Counted from the stretch's first letter, positions 1 to 8,644 are shown. The stretch is DNA of 64,000 nt from JABCYV01 sp035512155 (GCA_035512155.1 DATKEN010000168.1:6770-70769), one strand, 5' to 3'. The notes: generated by a model not told the origin, from the sequence alone. A program made the numbers and translations.

Positions 1-65
1 GGACTCCCCTATGGCCAGGACGTACAGCTACTCCCCCAGGAGAGTGGCGTGGCAGCTCGCACAAC

Positions 66-95
66 GGATAGACGGACCATCATCTCCGTCTATCC
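66..95. terminator. Perfect 11-bp inverted repeat, possible terminator hairpin
   Basis: Two 11-base arms (66-76 and 85-95) are exact reverse complements around an 8-base loop. The hairpin lies about 50 bases beyond the stop codon of the minus-strand gene ending at 147. Neither strand has a T tract after the stem, so it could be an mRNA 3' end structure or a binding site instead of an intrinsic terminator. The rest of 1-146 shows no supportable gene. Confidence 0.35.
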
Positions 96-146
96 ACAGT
101 AATTCGATCCGTCGTCCGAGCCCGAATCGCGACTCGCTCGCCTCAG

Positions 147-515
147 TTACATGGCCCCGGTGAGCCGCTTGGAAATGTTGGTGGCGTGCAGGACGCCTTT
201 GTCGTCGAAAGTGCCGCGGCAGATCACTCGATCTCCATCTTTCACCTGGCTGACATCGATGGTATTGACCGTCTTGCTGCCGTGCTCTTGACTGACCCAC
301 TTCGTCGAGCTGTCGTACGTCACGGTCTTGTCGAACCCCGCAGACGTGTGAACCGTGAACATCGACTTATCCTTATCGCTGCGGAGGATCTTGCCCTCGA
401 CGCGACCTTCCTTCGCGTCCTTCTCCTTAGCCGGAGCGTCCTGGGCGAACACCAGCGTGGACAGCGAACAGGCAAGCACGGACGCAAACAATAAAACAAA
501 CACTTTCTTTACCAT
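147..515 (-). CDS. Small exported DUF5666/OB-fold-like protein
   Basis: A 122-aa protein. An N-terminal signal peptide with a hydrophobic core from about residue 5 ends near the AQA site at residues 24-26. A short Lys/Glu-rich linker follows, and then one small beta-rich domain of about 80 residues with the pattern EGKI-x(n)-FTV-x(n)-VTYD and a VKDGDRV turn. That pattern resembles DUF5666-type OB-fold domains found in many acidobacterial exported proteins. The ATG has a strong Shine-Dalgarno (AAGGAGG, 8 bases upstream). It stands alone, with the next minus-strand gene ending about 140 bases upstream. It is probably periplasmic; its biochemical role is unknown. The family call is from pattern only. 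Confidence 0.7.
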   Translation of the reverse strand: MVKKVFVLLFASVLACSLSTLVFAQDAPAKEKDAKEGRVEGKILRSDKDKSMFTVHTSAGFDKTVTYDSSTKWVSQEHGSKTVNTIDVSQVKDGDRVICRGTFDDKGVLHATNISKRLTGAM

Positions 516-654
516 TTAAACTTCCTCCTTTTGATAGAACGATTGTGTACTCGGCAACGAAGAATAGACCTCAAAGCTGAAAAGAACAAGTCCCATCCAA
601 ACTTGCTCGGCGTGCCGACACAAGGGATAGCAAAGTGCGACCTTTCGAGACTAT

Positions 655-1482
655 CTAATACAGCACTTCGTTCTCACCCTTCGCGGCGATCGTCTGCTGG
701 ACAATCGCAACTATCTTATCTCGTCGAGCCATCACGCCTTTCACTTCGTCCTTGCTTAGGTAATGCTTGGTCTTTTCCGCCAACTGATTGCCATCCAGGG
801 CCTTCAGTTTCTCCAACAACTGGCGGTCGCAGTGCATCAGATTCTTAGGAGTCTCCACGTCTTTAGAGAGACGAAATGCGCGGGTGAAATCAATTCTCCA
901 AATCTTCCAGTCTGGACTGATCAGCAAATTGGTAAGGTTGGGATCCTTATCGTAGACCAGTTGGTCGAAGACCAGGATCTTATACATCTGCTTGTTCCAG
1001 GCGTCCTGATCGGGTACCTCGATCTTCTGTTTGACCCGCTCCTGCTCATCCATTTTTACCGGAAGCCACCAACTGAGTGAGCCCGTAGTTCCTTGCCATT
1101 TGCGTTCGACATAAACCGGGATCATGTCGTCCATGCCAAGCAACTCGGCCAGCTCATAGGCGGCGATATTGTACTTGTACGAATCTACAAAGTTCACTTC
1201 GACCGTACCGTTCGCCAAAGTCTGCCGCGGTTTTTCCACGTTAATAGGCTGGAAGGACGCATCGTGAGTCACGGTGCCGTCACTCAGCGTGAGTCGCCAG
1301 GGGTTGGTGACACCTTTCCCTGACTGCTTGCTGGCTACCACCTTGGCGGTAAGAAGGAATTGTTTGATCTGCTCCTTGGTGAGCGTGGGATCGTCCGACG
1401 CGATGACTACCCGTACGCAAGTCAAACAGACGATCGCGGCGGCAAGAATCAGCCTCCGATGTTGCAGATGAAGCATACGCAT
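655..1482 (-). CDS. Exported kinase-fold-like protein of unknown function
   Basis: 275 aa from an ATG preceded by GGAGG at 7 bases. The open frame extends 66 codons further upstream but has no ribosome site there. The N-terminus (about residues 8-28) is a signal peptide. The body has the order of a HipA/Fam20C/PI4K-like kinase fold: an Asn/Tyr/Glu-rich helix (NIAAYELAELLG) followed by MIPVYVER, then a catalytic-loop-like VYDKDPNLTNLLI with the expected Asn, and WRIDFTRAF in the place of the metal-binding Asp segment. The usual ATP-anchoring Lys in 'FKP' appears as Gln (SFQP). An export signal on a kinase-like fold suggests a periplasmic role. The fold is my inference from motif order; activity is not established. 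Confidence 0.6.
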   Translation of the reverse strand: MRMLHLQHRRLILAAAIVCLTCVRVVIASDDPTLTKEQIKQFLLTAKVVASKQSGKGVTNPWRLTLSDGTVTHDASFQPINVEKPRQTLANGTVEVNFVDSYKYNIAAYELAELLGMDDMIPVYVERKWQGTTGSLSWWLPVKMDEQERVKQKIEVPDQDAWNKQMYKILVFDQLVYDKDPNLTNLLISPDWKIWRIDFTRAFRLSKDVETPKNLMHCDRQLLEKLKALDGNQLAEKTKHYLSKDEVKGVMARRDKIVAIVQQTIAAKGENEVLY

Positions 1483-1597
1483 AGTAATACCTCCAAAATT
1501 TGCCGACATCTTCCTGCGAACCCGCTTATTCAGCAATAAACATCTGCTGATGCATTTCGCGGGTGCAATTGAATCCCAAAATCGCGATCCGCTCTTT

Positions 1598-4372
1598 TCA
1601 TACCTTCGCGCGCCTTGCACCCTGTTCCAGGCGGGCTTTGGCTGCACGTGCCGTTTCTCGCAAAAGCGGATCCGAATCATTCAGGCATCGATTCAATTCA
1701 CATTCCAGAGATATCAATCCGAAGCTACCGATTGCATGTGCTCCGCAAGATCGTAGCCAGGGATCGTCGCTGGTGACGAGCGCCGCTACGGCGTGCTCCT
1801 GACTCTCGATCTTGGCACGCACCAGGCGGTTTGCCAGGCGAGCCCGCTCGCCCACAGTGATCTTCCCGTCGAGCAGGGGCACCAGCATCTCACGCAACTG
1901 GGTCTTCAAAACGCTATCGAGAAACTCCAGCGCATTGTCGTGGACCGAGGCGCTGTTGGATTGCAGGCATATGTATGCGCTATGCACATCGAAGTGGGGA
2001 TATAACAAGCCAAGCAAACGGAAGATGCGCTCCAATTCTTGTTTCATGGACTCGGTCAACGGACGCGCAATCGACTCTTGACCGCTCCCCGTAGCGCCGA
2101 GCTTGTCCAAAATCTGGTAGGACCGGTAGTGCCCGAGAATCTCGGCCGCCAGCACCGTCTCCAGGGTCTGAACGTCGGCCTCGATCTCCGGGTGGCGGCG
2201 GCAAAGCTTGTTGAGAGCGCTGATGGTACGGAAGCGCAGCGTGGTGTCGCTTTCCAGGAGGTTCTCCATCAGCACGTTCGCCGCTGCCGGCGTCCCCACC
2301 CGCACCAGTACAGAGGGGATCTCTCGTCGCGACTCGATGGCGATGGAGTAGTCGCCGAGATGGTCGCGCAACGCTCCAACGATAGAGTCCCCAAATTCAC
2401 CCAGGGCTTGGGCGGCATCGGGGCACAGTTCGCGATCTCCCAACCGGTCCAGCAACTCCGGCACGAGTCGCCGTTTGCGTAGCTTTCCCACCGACCGGAT
2501 CGCTTCCCGCGCGACTACGGTGTCGGGATCGGCCAACAGAGTTGAGAGGGAAGGGTCGAAGGAGTCGGGCAGCTCGCCCAGCAACCGCGCCGCTTCCACT
2601 TTAGTCCGCTGTGCTTCAGGGCCAGTTTCGCTGACCATGATGGCCATCATGTGTCGGGCGGCCTCCAGGTTCTGGGCCGGGCCGGGCCGCGCCAGAAACG
2701 CGACCACCCCGGAGCGCACCGAGAAATCGGCGAAGTCGCCCGCTTCCTCAATGAGAGGCAGCGGGTCGACTTGTGCGCAGTGAGTCAGGTAAAGCAGAGC
2801 TTCGGTACGCACGTTGAGGTCAGGGTCGCGGAGCAGCTGCTCCATGGCTGGGCGCACCGTCGGATCGCGGGATGTGGAAAGAATGGACACGGCCTTCCGT
2901 CGAACCTCCGGGCTCGAGTGGCTCAGCAAGGCCGGGATAGCAGGGTGCGCAGCTCTCTGCTGCTCCACCTCAAACAAGCTCAGCGCGTAAAGAATGTCCT
3001 TGGGATCCGAGGCCGAGAGATTGGTCGCCAGCAGCTCGGCGGTCGAACGGTCCAGCACCGCCATGGAAGTCTGTTCCACGTCGACCCGATGTTGGCTGAT
3101 GCTTTCCTTCAGCGTAGCGACGTATTGTCGTTTAGCCACAACAACCGCCACCAGCCAACCGCTGATCAAGAGCATCACAATTCCGCTGATTTGACGCGCC
3201 TGCATATGCAGGGTGGTGGCGAAGATGAGCACCGCCAACCCGGACAAGCCGTCACCCAGGCGCCAAACCACCGTGTCGATGAACCATTTGACCTGTATCT
3301 TGATCCGGGCCGAGAGTGGAAGGTAGAGCAATTCGACGGCGGACTTGTCCAGAGAATAGCGCTGCACCTGGTCGAAGCCTTTTAGCACCACCACCGAACC
3401 CAGTGTGCCGAAAGCCAGCACTCCCGCTGAACCCAGGAAAACTGTAGCGGGGAGTGCGAACAGTGCTGCACCAATGCCAAACCTGCGAAGGAACCGTGGA
3501 GTCACCAGCAATTGGAAGGCCAGCGAAAGTATTCCCGCGTAGAAATTGAAGTCTCCGAAAAAGGCGGCCAGAGCGTCCTTTTTTTGAAGGGTCTGCTGCG
3601 CAATGGCCAAGAACTGCCAGCCCGTCAGCGTAGTCACCAAAGACCCGATGCAAATCACGGCGGCGATCGCCCGCAGATAGGACGAAGAGAACACCACCTT
3701 CATGCTGCCAAACAAGTTCCTGGGGCCGCCCTGGGCCGATTCCCGGGTTGACTCATCGCCTCCGCCCCGGGCCACCCATCCGCTGCGCCAGATCAGGACA
3801 ATCAGTCCGGTACAAATCAACAGAAACAGCACCATGCCCAGCAGAAGGCTCTCCGTGCCGAATCTCTTAGCTGTCGTTTTGGAGAAAAAGCCGGAAAATA
3901 TCCAACCCGCAATGCCGCCCCCACCCACCATTCCGAAAACCCGCTTCGCCTCCCGCGTGGTCAGGACATAGTTCGCTAGAGTCCAGATTTGGGTCGGTAC
4001 CAGCACTCCGAAGATTTTCACCCAGACGTAGAACACCGGGAACAGCCAGGCGAGATGAAGATAGTGGATGAGGCCCCAGAACAGCACGCAATTGCTGGCA
4101 AAAAATAAGGTGCTGCCCAGCAGCAGGCCTTGGAAAGGCACGCGCTGCGCCACTCGCACATAGCCCGCCACCACCAGGATCACCAGCACAGCACTGGAAA
4201 TGTCAGCGAACGCCAGCTGCTTGGCCTGGAAGCGAGACAGGAATAACGCAGGACCTGCCACCCCGCCGATTTTGTAGGTGGCAATTACGAGGAACAAACA
4301 GGAGCACAAAAGAGTGCCGCGCCCCAGATCTCCGGGGTGGATGTTCAGAGCGCGCTCAATCCACCGTTTCAT
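1598..4372 (-). CDS. Npt-type nucleotide-transporter-like membrane protein with C-terminal HEAT repeats
   Basis: About 924 aa. The ATG at 4372 has AGAGG 7 bases upstream; an in-frame ATG at 4387 is an alternative. Residues 1-430 hold about 11-12 hydrophobic helices resembling the ATP/ADP translocase (Npt1/Npt2) branch of the MFS superfamily, including GGVAGPALFLSRF in the first helices and VQRYSLDKSAVELLYLPLS late in the domain. Residues about 450-920 are soluble and made of repeated helical pairs of HEAT type (for example HSSPEVRRKAVSIL, DPDLNVRTEALLYL, DPLLRETARAAKARL). Classical Npt carriers end after the membrane domain, so the C-terminal half is an added scaffold. The phosphatase gene lies 24 bases upstream on the same strand, so co-transcription is likely. 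Substrate unknown. Confidence 0.7.
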   Translation of the reverse strand: MKRWIERALNIHPGDLGRGTLLCSCLFLVIATYKIGGVAGPALFLSRFQAKQLAFADISSAVLVILVVAGYVRVAQRVPFQGLLLGSTLFFASNCVLFWGLIHYLHLAWLFPVFYVWVKIFGVLVPTQIWTLANYVLTTREAKRVFGMVGGGGIAGWIFSGFFSKTTAKRFGTESLLLGMVLFLLICTGLIVLIWRSGWVARGGGDESTRESAQGGPRNLFGSMKVVFSSSYLRAIAAVICIGSLVTTLTGWQFLAIAQQTLQKKDALAAFFGDFNFYAGILSLAFQLLVTPRFLRRFGIGAALFALPATVFLGSAGVLAFGTLGSVVVLKGFDQVQRYSLDKSAVELLYLPLSARIKIQVKWFIDTVVWRLGDGLSGLAVLIFATTLHMQARQISGIVMLLISGWLVAVVVAKRQYVATLKESISQHRVDVEQTSMAVLDRSTAELLATNLSASDPKDILYALSLFEVEQQRAAHPAIPALLSHSSPEVRRKAVSILSTSRDPTVRPAMEQLLRDPDLNVRTEALLYLTHCAQVDPLPLIEEAGDFADFSVRSGVVAFLARPGPAQNLEAARHMMAIMVSETGPEAQRTKVEAARLLGELPDSFDPSLSTLLADPDTVVAREAIRSVGKLRKRRLVPELLDRLGDRELCPDAAQALGEFGDSIVGALRDHLGDYSIAIESRREIPSVLVRVGTPAAANVLMENLLESDTTLRFRTISALNKLCRRHPEIEADVQTLETVLAAEILGHYRSYQILDKLGATGSGQESIARPLTESMKQELERIFRLLGLLYPHFDVHSAYICLQSNSASVHDNALEFLDSVLKTQLREMLVPLLDGKITVGERARLANRLVRAKIESQEHAVAALVTSDDPWLRSCGAHAIGSFGLISLECELNRCLNDSDPLLRETARAAKARLEQGARRAKV

Positions 4373-4396
4373 CGGCAGACCTCTCATCAGTTTGCT

Positions 4397-5659
4397 CTAT
4401 CGCGGTGCGGCCACCGGCTGAGCAACCTCCTCCTTCTGCGCAGGTGCAAGAAGCACTACCTGTTCATCCATATAGTTGGCAGTAAATTTAGCATCGTTCA
4501 AGATCTGCAAAGCTGATGCTCGGCCGCCAGGATAGTAACTGCTGAGCATGCCAGTATCGATCAGGAAAACCTTGTCCCCAAAACGAGGCCGGATGCGCCC
4601 ACCTTTCTGATTCTGAGGAGTGTGGCCGACCGCAATATGACTTGCCTTGAGGGCGTCGAGAATCTTGCCCATCTGCGCGGTACCCTCTTCTTCGCTCCAC
4701 TGGTCATAACCGCGAAACCACAGTGGGCCATCAACCTTTACACTGAGCCACCGTCCATACCCGTCCAGGAATTGAATGAGTCTGGTTTGGCGTTGCTGGT
4801 CTGCCGGCATCCGCGACTTCCGCTCAGCGATGATCTCCGCCTGGACGAGAGCGGTAATTTCCTGAATGTTAAAAAACGGGAGAATTATCTTCTCGTCCTG
4901 CAAGTACTGTTTGGTGGCATCGAAGTTCTTGATTTCATCGCGGATTTGAGAATTGATCTTATCAATTTTCATTTTGGCCACGTCAGGACTGATTCCGCCG
5001 TGCAAGAAGACCACTCCGCCAATCTCGGCGAGGGCGGAGTGCTCCCGCAGCCACTTTCCGTAAATCCCGTTCGGAGTGTAGGCCTCGCGCTGCTCGATGT
5101 AGCCTACCGGGTGCCGTGCCATCCACTCCGCTTCAGTCATTTCCATGGGCTGAGGAAGCTCGGCCAAGACCGCCGGATGGTTGCTACGCCATTTCACATA
5201 CGTCTGATAGCCAGACCTCTGGCGCTCCTCGGACTTTGCGTCTGCGAAACTGGCGTAGTTCACGGGCGTGACATAGCGAAGGTCCCCCATGATATTCATC
5301 ACTTCGTGGTTGCCCAAGAGACAGACGACTCGCCCACCTGCCTGCGCCGCTTCCTTCTCGATCGCCATCAGGAGATCCATGACCTCGCGCGGCTTCGGGC
5401 CTCGATCTAGAAGATCTCCAACCTGAACGAAGGTCGTTTTGCCACCCGTCCAGTGATGCTGGGCGTCGATCAGGCCAACCTTTTGGAGGATGGCGACAAA
5501 GTCGTCAAAGTCACCGTGCACATCACCGATCGCTACGACGGATCCGGGAGTGCTCTCCACCTCCTTAGGGGGTTCTGCCCACGCTGGGCTGACCGATACC
5601 AGGGAAAAAACGATGAAAATGCAAACGCGGCGCAGCAAAACGTGCGCAGAGCTGGGCAC
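4397..5659 (-). CDS. Exported calcineurin-like metallophosphoesterase
   Basis: 420 aa beginning at GTG 5659, which has AGGAGG 8 bases upstream. Signal peptide residues 1-28 end after AWA. The PPP/metallophosphoesterase metal-binding blocks are intact: GDVHGD (45-50), GDLLDRGP (81-88), GNHE (116-119), a later FLHGG and VGHTPQ near residue 345. The arrangement matches Shewanella-like bacterial PPP-family phosphatases, which hydrolyse phosphoesters with two metal ions. The signal sequence places it in the periplasm. It lies directly upstream of the HEAT/transporter gene on the same strand; a phosphatase paired with a nucleotide-transporter-like protein could hint at phosphate ester salvage, which is inference. 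Substrate unknown. Confidence 0.85.
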   Translation of the reverse strand: MPSSAHVLLRRVCIFIVFSLVSVSPAWAEPPKEVESTPGSVVAIGDVHGDFDDFVAILQKVGLIDAQHHWTGGKTTFVQVGDLLDRGPKPREVMDLLMAIEKEAAQAGGRVVCLLGNHEVMNIMGDLRYVTPVNYASFADAKSEERQRSGYQTYVKWRSNHPAVLAELPQPMEMTEAEWMARHPVGYIEQREAYTPNGIYGKWLREHSALAEIGGVVFLHGGISPDVAKMKIDKINSQIRDEIKNFDATKQYLQDEKIILPFFNIQEITALVQAEIIAERKSRMPADQQRQTRLIQFLDGYGRWLSVKVDGPLWFRGYDQWSEEEGTAQMGKILDALKASHIAVGHTPQNQKGGRIRPRFGDKVFLIDTGMLSSYYPGGRASALQILNDAKFTANYMDEQVVLLAPAQKEEVAQPVAAPR

Positions 5660-5893
5660 CTTCTCTGCCTCCTATCACATAGTTAATCGAACTGGACGAA
5701 CGCCTTGGTGGACGCCGCATCTTAGGATGCCTGACGGTGGAAGTCAACAAAACAGATGTAGTTTGTGATGGTGGCCCTCGTTCGCAAACAGGCCACTACC
5801 GGCGGCATTAACTAAATTCAACGGAGTCGGACCCCACCATATTTGCGCTCGGCGTATTCGACGACAGTGACCGAATTTCGCCCCCAGTCGACG

Positions 5894-6580
5894 TTACGAC
5901 TGCAGGCGCGCCCGGATTCTTTCCAGAAGATCAGACGCGGCTTGGCCCGCGTCTAGTGTGGAAAATTCGCTTCCAAGTTCCACCACCGGCACAGTGGAGC
6001 AGGCGGCGCGAAACGCTTGTTGCGTTCCCGGCGACGCCTTCAAGTTCGGACCAAGGACGGTCAGGCTAGGCCGCGTTGCCTTCATCAGGATCAGTGAGTC
6101 GGGCAGACTACTATTCGTTAGTACGTTATACCCGGCGCTCCGTAACAACTCTCGCAAGTAAGCCAGCACATCAGCAGATTGGTCGACACAGAGCACGCTC
6201 GGGCCTGCGATCGCGGCTCGCTCCCAAGTGCTCTTTCGCTTGTAAAATGCTGAAACCGCGTCCTCTTCCGACGGATGGGTGTCGAAAAGTGTGGTCAGGT
6301 TTGTTATCTGCAAGACCTTGTCGACGGCCTGTGGCACGTTGCACAGTTTCAAATCGCCGCGGCCTCTACGGGTACTGGTCAGCAGCCGCACTAACGTTCC
6401 GAGCCCGCTGCTGTCGATAAAAGCTACCTCGCCCAAATGCAGGACGAAGGCGCTGCGGTCTTGCCTTAGTCCCGTGATGTGTTCGCGTAATGACTCCGTC
6501 TCCCCGCCAGCGACGATGCGCCCAATGCAGCGCACAATCGTGACATCTCCAACCGCGCGCGTATTCAGTGATAGCGGCAT
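5894..6580 (-). CDS. STAS domain protein with C-terminal pseudo-receiver domain
   Basis: 228 aa with a textbook ribosome site (AAGGAGG) 4 bases before the ATG. Residues 1-105 are a STAS anti-sigma-factor-antagonist domain; FIDSSGLG at 54-61 carries the serine (S57/S58) that is phosphorylated in SpoIIAA-type switches. Residues about 128-226 look like a response-regulator receiver domain (VLCVDQSADVLAYLRELLRSAG), but the strand that should end in the phospho-accepting Asp reads LTVLGPN, so it probably cannot be phosphorylated. No kinase or sigma factor gene is adjacent, so any partner must be encoded elsewhere. Likely a cytoplasmic partner-switching regulator. Confidence 0.75.
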   Translation of the reverse strand: MPLSLNTRAVGDVTIVRCIGRIVAGGETESLREHITGLRQDRSAFVLHLGEVAFIDSSGLGTLVRLLTSTRRGRGDLKLCNVPQAVDKVLQITNLTTLFDTHPSEEDAVSAFYKRKSTWERAAIAGPSVLCVDQSADVLAYLRELLRSAGYNVLTNSSLPDSLILMKATRPSLTVLGPNLKASPGTQQAFRAACSTVPVVELGSEFSTLDAGQAASDLLERIRARLQS

Positions 6581-6703
6581 ACTACCTCCTTGCCGAGCTG
6601 AAGCAAGGCTTCAAACCGCGCCATTATATCCGTGGCAGATTCACATTGAAAACAAGCATTTGTCGAGCCCGGAAGCGTCGAGTGAGGCGTGGGTGTCTCC
6701 CCG

Positions 6704-7150
6704 CTAGTCAGCCAGACCTTGTCGGACTATGCGCCAAAGCAACACCTCTGCTTCCAAGGTACTGCGGTCAGACAAATCGAGCCTGACCGATGCCCTCCAC
6801 ACAGCCTCCAGGCCTGCCCAGACGCGTCTGGTCTCGGGACCAAGAAATCGAACGAACGCCTCGCTGCCGTAAGACTTCCAGGAGGCAAGATTGTGCAAAG
6901 TTTCCAGGAACCCGAGACCTACCAAGTTCCGAACTTCCTGGCTACCGTCTCGTAGGAATTTCTCCATTTGAGCAAAGGCGGCGCGCACTCGTTCATCATT
7001 GTCATGTTCGTACAATTGATCTATTACAAAGTGAGCAAAAACGGGCATGCTGAAGCGCTGTGTCTGGTCGTCCTCCCACCGACCCAAACGGCGGAGGAAC
7101 TGCGGGAACTCACGTCGGAGGTCGGAGATTACCTGCTGCTTTTCCAGCAT
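6704..7150 (-). CDS. Hypothetical helical protein, about 148 aa
   Basis: Soluble and mostly alpha-helical, with no signal peptide. It opens with a helix around LRREFPQFLRRLGRW and a middle segment resembling an armadillo/HEAT-like helical pair (VRAAFAQMEKFLRDGSQEVRNLV). I recall similar short acidobacterial and planctomycete proteins of uncharacterised DUF type but cannot name the family with confidence. The ATG has only a weak ribosome site (GGGT about 8 bases upstream). It is separated from the STAS gene by about 120 bases on the same strand. No function is proposed. Confidence 0.55.
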   Translation of the reverse strand: MLEKQQVISDLRREFPQFLRRLGRWEDDQTQRFSMPVFAHFVIDQLYEHDNDERVRAAFAQMEKFLRDGSQEVRNLVGLGFLETLHNLASWKSYGSEAFVRFLGPETRRVWAGLEAVWRASVRLDLSDRSTLEAEVLLWRIVRQGLAD

Positions 7151-7545
7151 CGGATAGACCCTTATCCCTATCCCTCTGGGATGGCATTGCCAGGGCCTGA
7201 CTTAGGGGCGAATCGTGCAGTGTGGGAGTGCCGGCCCGCCCCCTCGCTCTCTCACCGCTGAGCAGGTTGAATCGCGGAAGCAAACGCAAAACAAAACGCC
7301 CCAAGACTCGGTAAAGTCATTGGGACGTTAGTCGAACAGCCCTCCCCCGAAGTCTGCTCACGAACCACAGTAAATGTTCGGGAGATACAGGGGAATGGCC
7401 CGAACGGGCCACTATCAGCCCAATGGTGGGGGTTGGCGCAAAACCCAACACTCTGCTCTCGACTATCTCAGAAGCTGTCCCGCATGGCGGTAGGTAACGG
7501 TCAGTGCGAAGAATGCGGCCATCCAGAAGGATTGGCCCGTCTTTC
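7151..7545. other. Intergenic region without a convincing gene
   Basis: About 395 bases. A minus-strand open frame of 92 codons (7317-7595) crosses it but lacks a ribosome site and overlaps the better-supported small gene at 7546. A short GC hairpin (GGCCC/GGGCC at 7397-7410) and an imperfect GGGTT/AACCC hairpin near 7430-7446 are visible. Otherwise nothing is recognised. Confidence 0.4.
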
Positions 7546-7761
7546 CTAGCTCTTACGTGATCCAAGAACCAAAGCCAGAACACCTCCAGCGACAAGAACT
7601 ACACCGACCGCGGGGGGTAGTTTCTCCCTACTTTCAGTCTGGACGCCGATTTTGGTATCTCCGATTTTTAGGTCATGGCTCTCCCGGTGAGGAAGTGGCA
7701 CGACGAAAGCCAGTAGTCCAAGCACCAGCAACAATACGCCGATAACTGAAATCCCCTTCAT
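7546..7761 (-). CDS. Small membrane protein, 71 aa
   Basis: Two hydrophobic helices (about residues 4-22 and 48-66) flank a polar loop containing HDLKIGDTKIGVQTES, and the protein ends GSRKS. The layout is that of small transmembrane proteins that acidobacteria often encode near other tiny stress-associated membrane proteins. The ribosome site GAGAGGAG is 6 bases from the ATG. The next gene in the same direction (7793-7945) is another tiny membrane protein 31 bases upstream, so the two may be co-transcribed. Function unknown. Confidence 0.65.
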   Translation of the reverse strand: MKGISVIGVLLLVLGLLAFVVPLPHRESHDLKIGDTKIGVQTESREKLPPAVGVVLVAGGVLALVLGSRKS

Positions 7762-7792
7762 CGGAAGCTCCTCTCTAGAAAGCGAAGACCTC

Positions 7793-7945
7793 TCAAGGGA
7801 TCGGATTGCGTCCTTGAATCACGCGAATCAGCACAACCACAATCGCTACCAGCAAAAGAATGTGAATGTACCCGCCCAAAGTGTACGAGCTCACTATTCC
7901 CAGCAGCCATAGCACCAGAAGAATCACAAAAATCGTCCAGAGCAT
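7793..7945 (-). CDS. Lmo0937-like small membrane protein, 50 aa
   Basis: The 50-residue product has two tight transmembrane helices (LWTIFVILLVLWLLG and HILLLVAIVVVLIRVI) separated by SSYTLGGYI and ending in QGRNPIP. This is the pattern of the short lmo0937-family membrane proteins. The frame runs upstream without a stop, but the ATG at 7945 is preceded by GAGGAG at 6 bases and gives the compact family-sized product, so I prefer it. Such proteins are often linked to general stress; that role is inferred from the family. Confidence 0.7.
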   Translation of the reverse strand: MLWTIFVILLVLWLLGIVSSYTLGGYIHILLLVAIVVVLIRVIQGRNPIP

Positions 7946-8164
7946 ATCGAACTCCTCGTAATAGGTTCTCGCCAGGCCCACTTTCTTTCTTGCAAAAGCG
8001 GCGAGGATTCTAGCATATGCCGTATCGCCGACAGATTTTACCTTCGCTGGATTCACTTCTGCCTTTGTTTGTATCCCATCGAACAGAATTTGTGAGACAT
8101 CTCCGAAGCTCCGTAACGTCATCTGAGACGTCGCGTCAACGCTATTCCACAAAGGAAGGTCTAG

Positions 8165-8381
8165 ATGGCTAACGAAAAGAATCCGGGTCAGACGTCGGAT
8201 GAGCAAAAGCAGCAGTCAAACCAGAAACAAAACAATCCATTGCAGTGAACAGGAGAAGCATGGAGACGAGCAGCAACGCCGAACTCCAGGGCAAGAACAC
8301 CAAAGCGGTCAGTCAGATCAGCGTCGCGCTCCGGGAGTTGAAGAAGACGATACCCAGGAGAAAGAGCGGAAGAGGGCCTAG
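8165..8381 (+). pseudogene. Frameshifted hydrophilic small gene (about 71 aa if repaired)
   Basis: The ATG at 8165 has AAGGAAGG 5 bases upstream and opens 27 codons rich in Gln, Asn and Lys before TGA at 8246-8248. Another frame continues through the same spot with 44 codons of the same composition (Gln, Glu, Arg, Asp-rich, ending EKERKRA) to TAG at 8381. Skipping one base just after the CAG at 8243-8245 joins the two into one low-complexity hydrophilic protein. This could be a true frameshift, a sequencing error or programmed slippage. An alternative is that the first 27 codons are a complete microprotein and a separate 42-codon frame (8260-8388, with AGGAG upstream) follows. Confidence 0.45.
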
Positions 8382-8599
8382 CGTCTGACCAAAATATCGG
8401 GAGGGCAGTGTATCGCCCTTCCAGTTTTTTAATTCTCTCAACATCACGCGGGCTTCCTAAGTCGGCAAAAAAAGGTTGGACTGTTTGCCACCGAACATTC
8501 ATGCAGCCACTCCGAGTTGTACCGTGTTCCATGTATGGACGCCAGACCGACGCTCGGAACTATCATGATGCTCGGGTTTCCCCGTCTTGGAGAGTTGCC

Positions 8600-8644
8600 A
8601 TGACTACGACAATCAGCCCCACCGTGAACGAGGGCCTGAAATGA
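8600..8644 (+). CDS. 14-aa leader peptide ORF overlapping the kinase start
   Basis: ATG at 8600 with GGAGAG 5 bases upstream encodes 14 residues, MTTTISPTVNEGLK, and stops at TGA 8642-8644. That stop overlaps the ATG of the histidine kinase at 8641 in an ATGA arrangement. This is the geometry of translational coupling. It could be a regulatory leader or just a re-initiation device. It is too short for any homology call. The kinase frame could itself start at TTG 8587, but no ribosome site precedes that codon. Confidence 0.4.
   Translation: MTTTISPTVNEGLK

Noticed and set aside
2651..3385. 244-codon plus-strand open frame
   Set aside because: Antisense to the HEAT part of the transporter gene; composition follows the codon pattern of the true frame.
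7317..7595. 92-codon minus-strand open frame
   Set aside because: No ribosome site, no recognisable motif, and it overlaps the better-supported small membrane gene at 7546.
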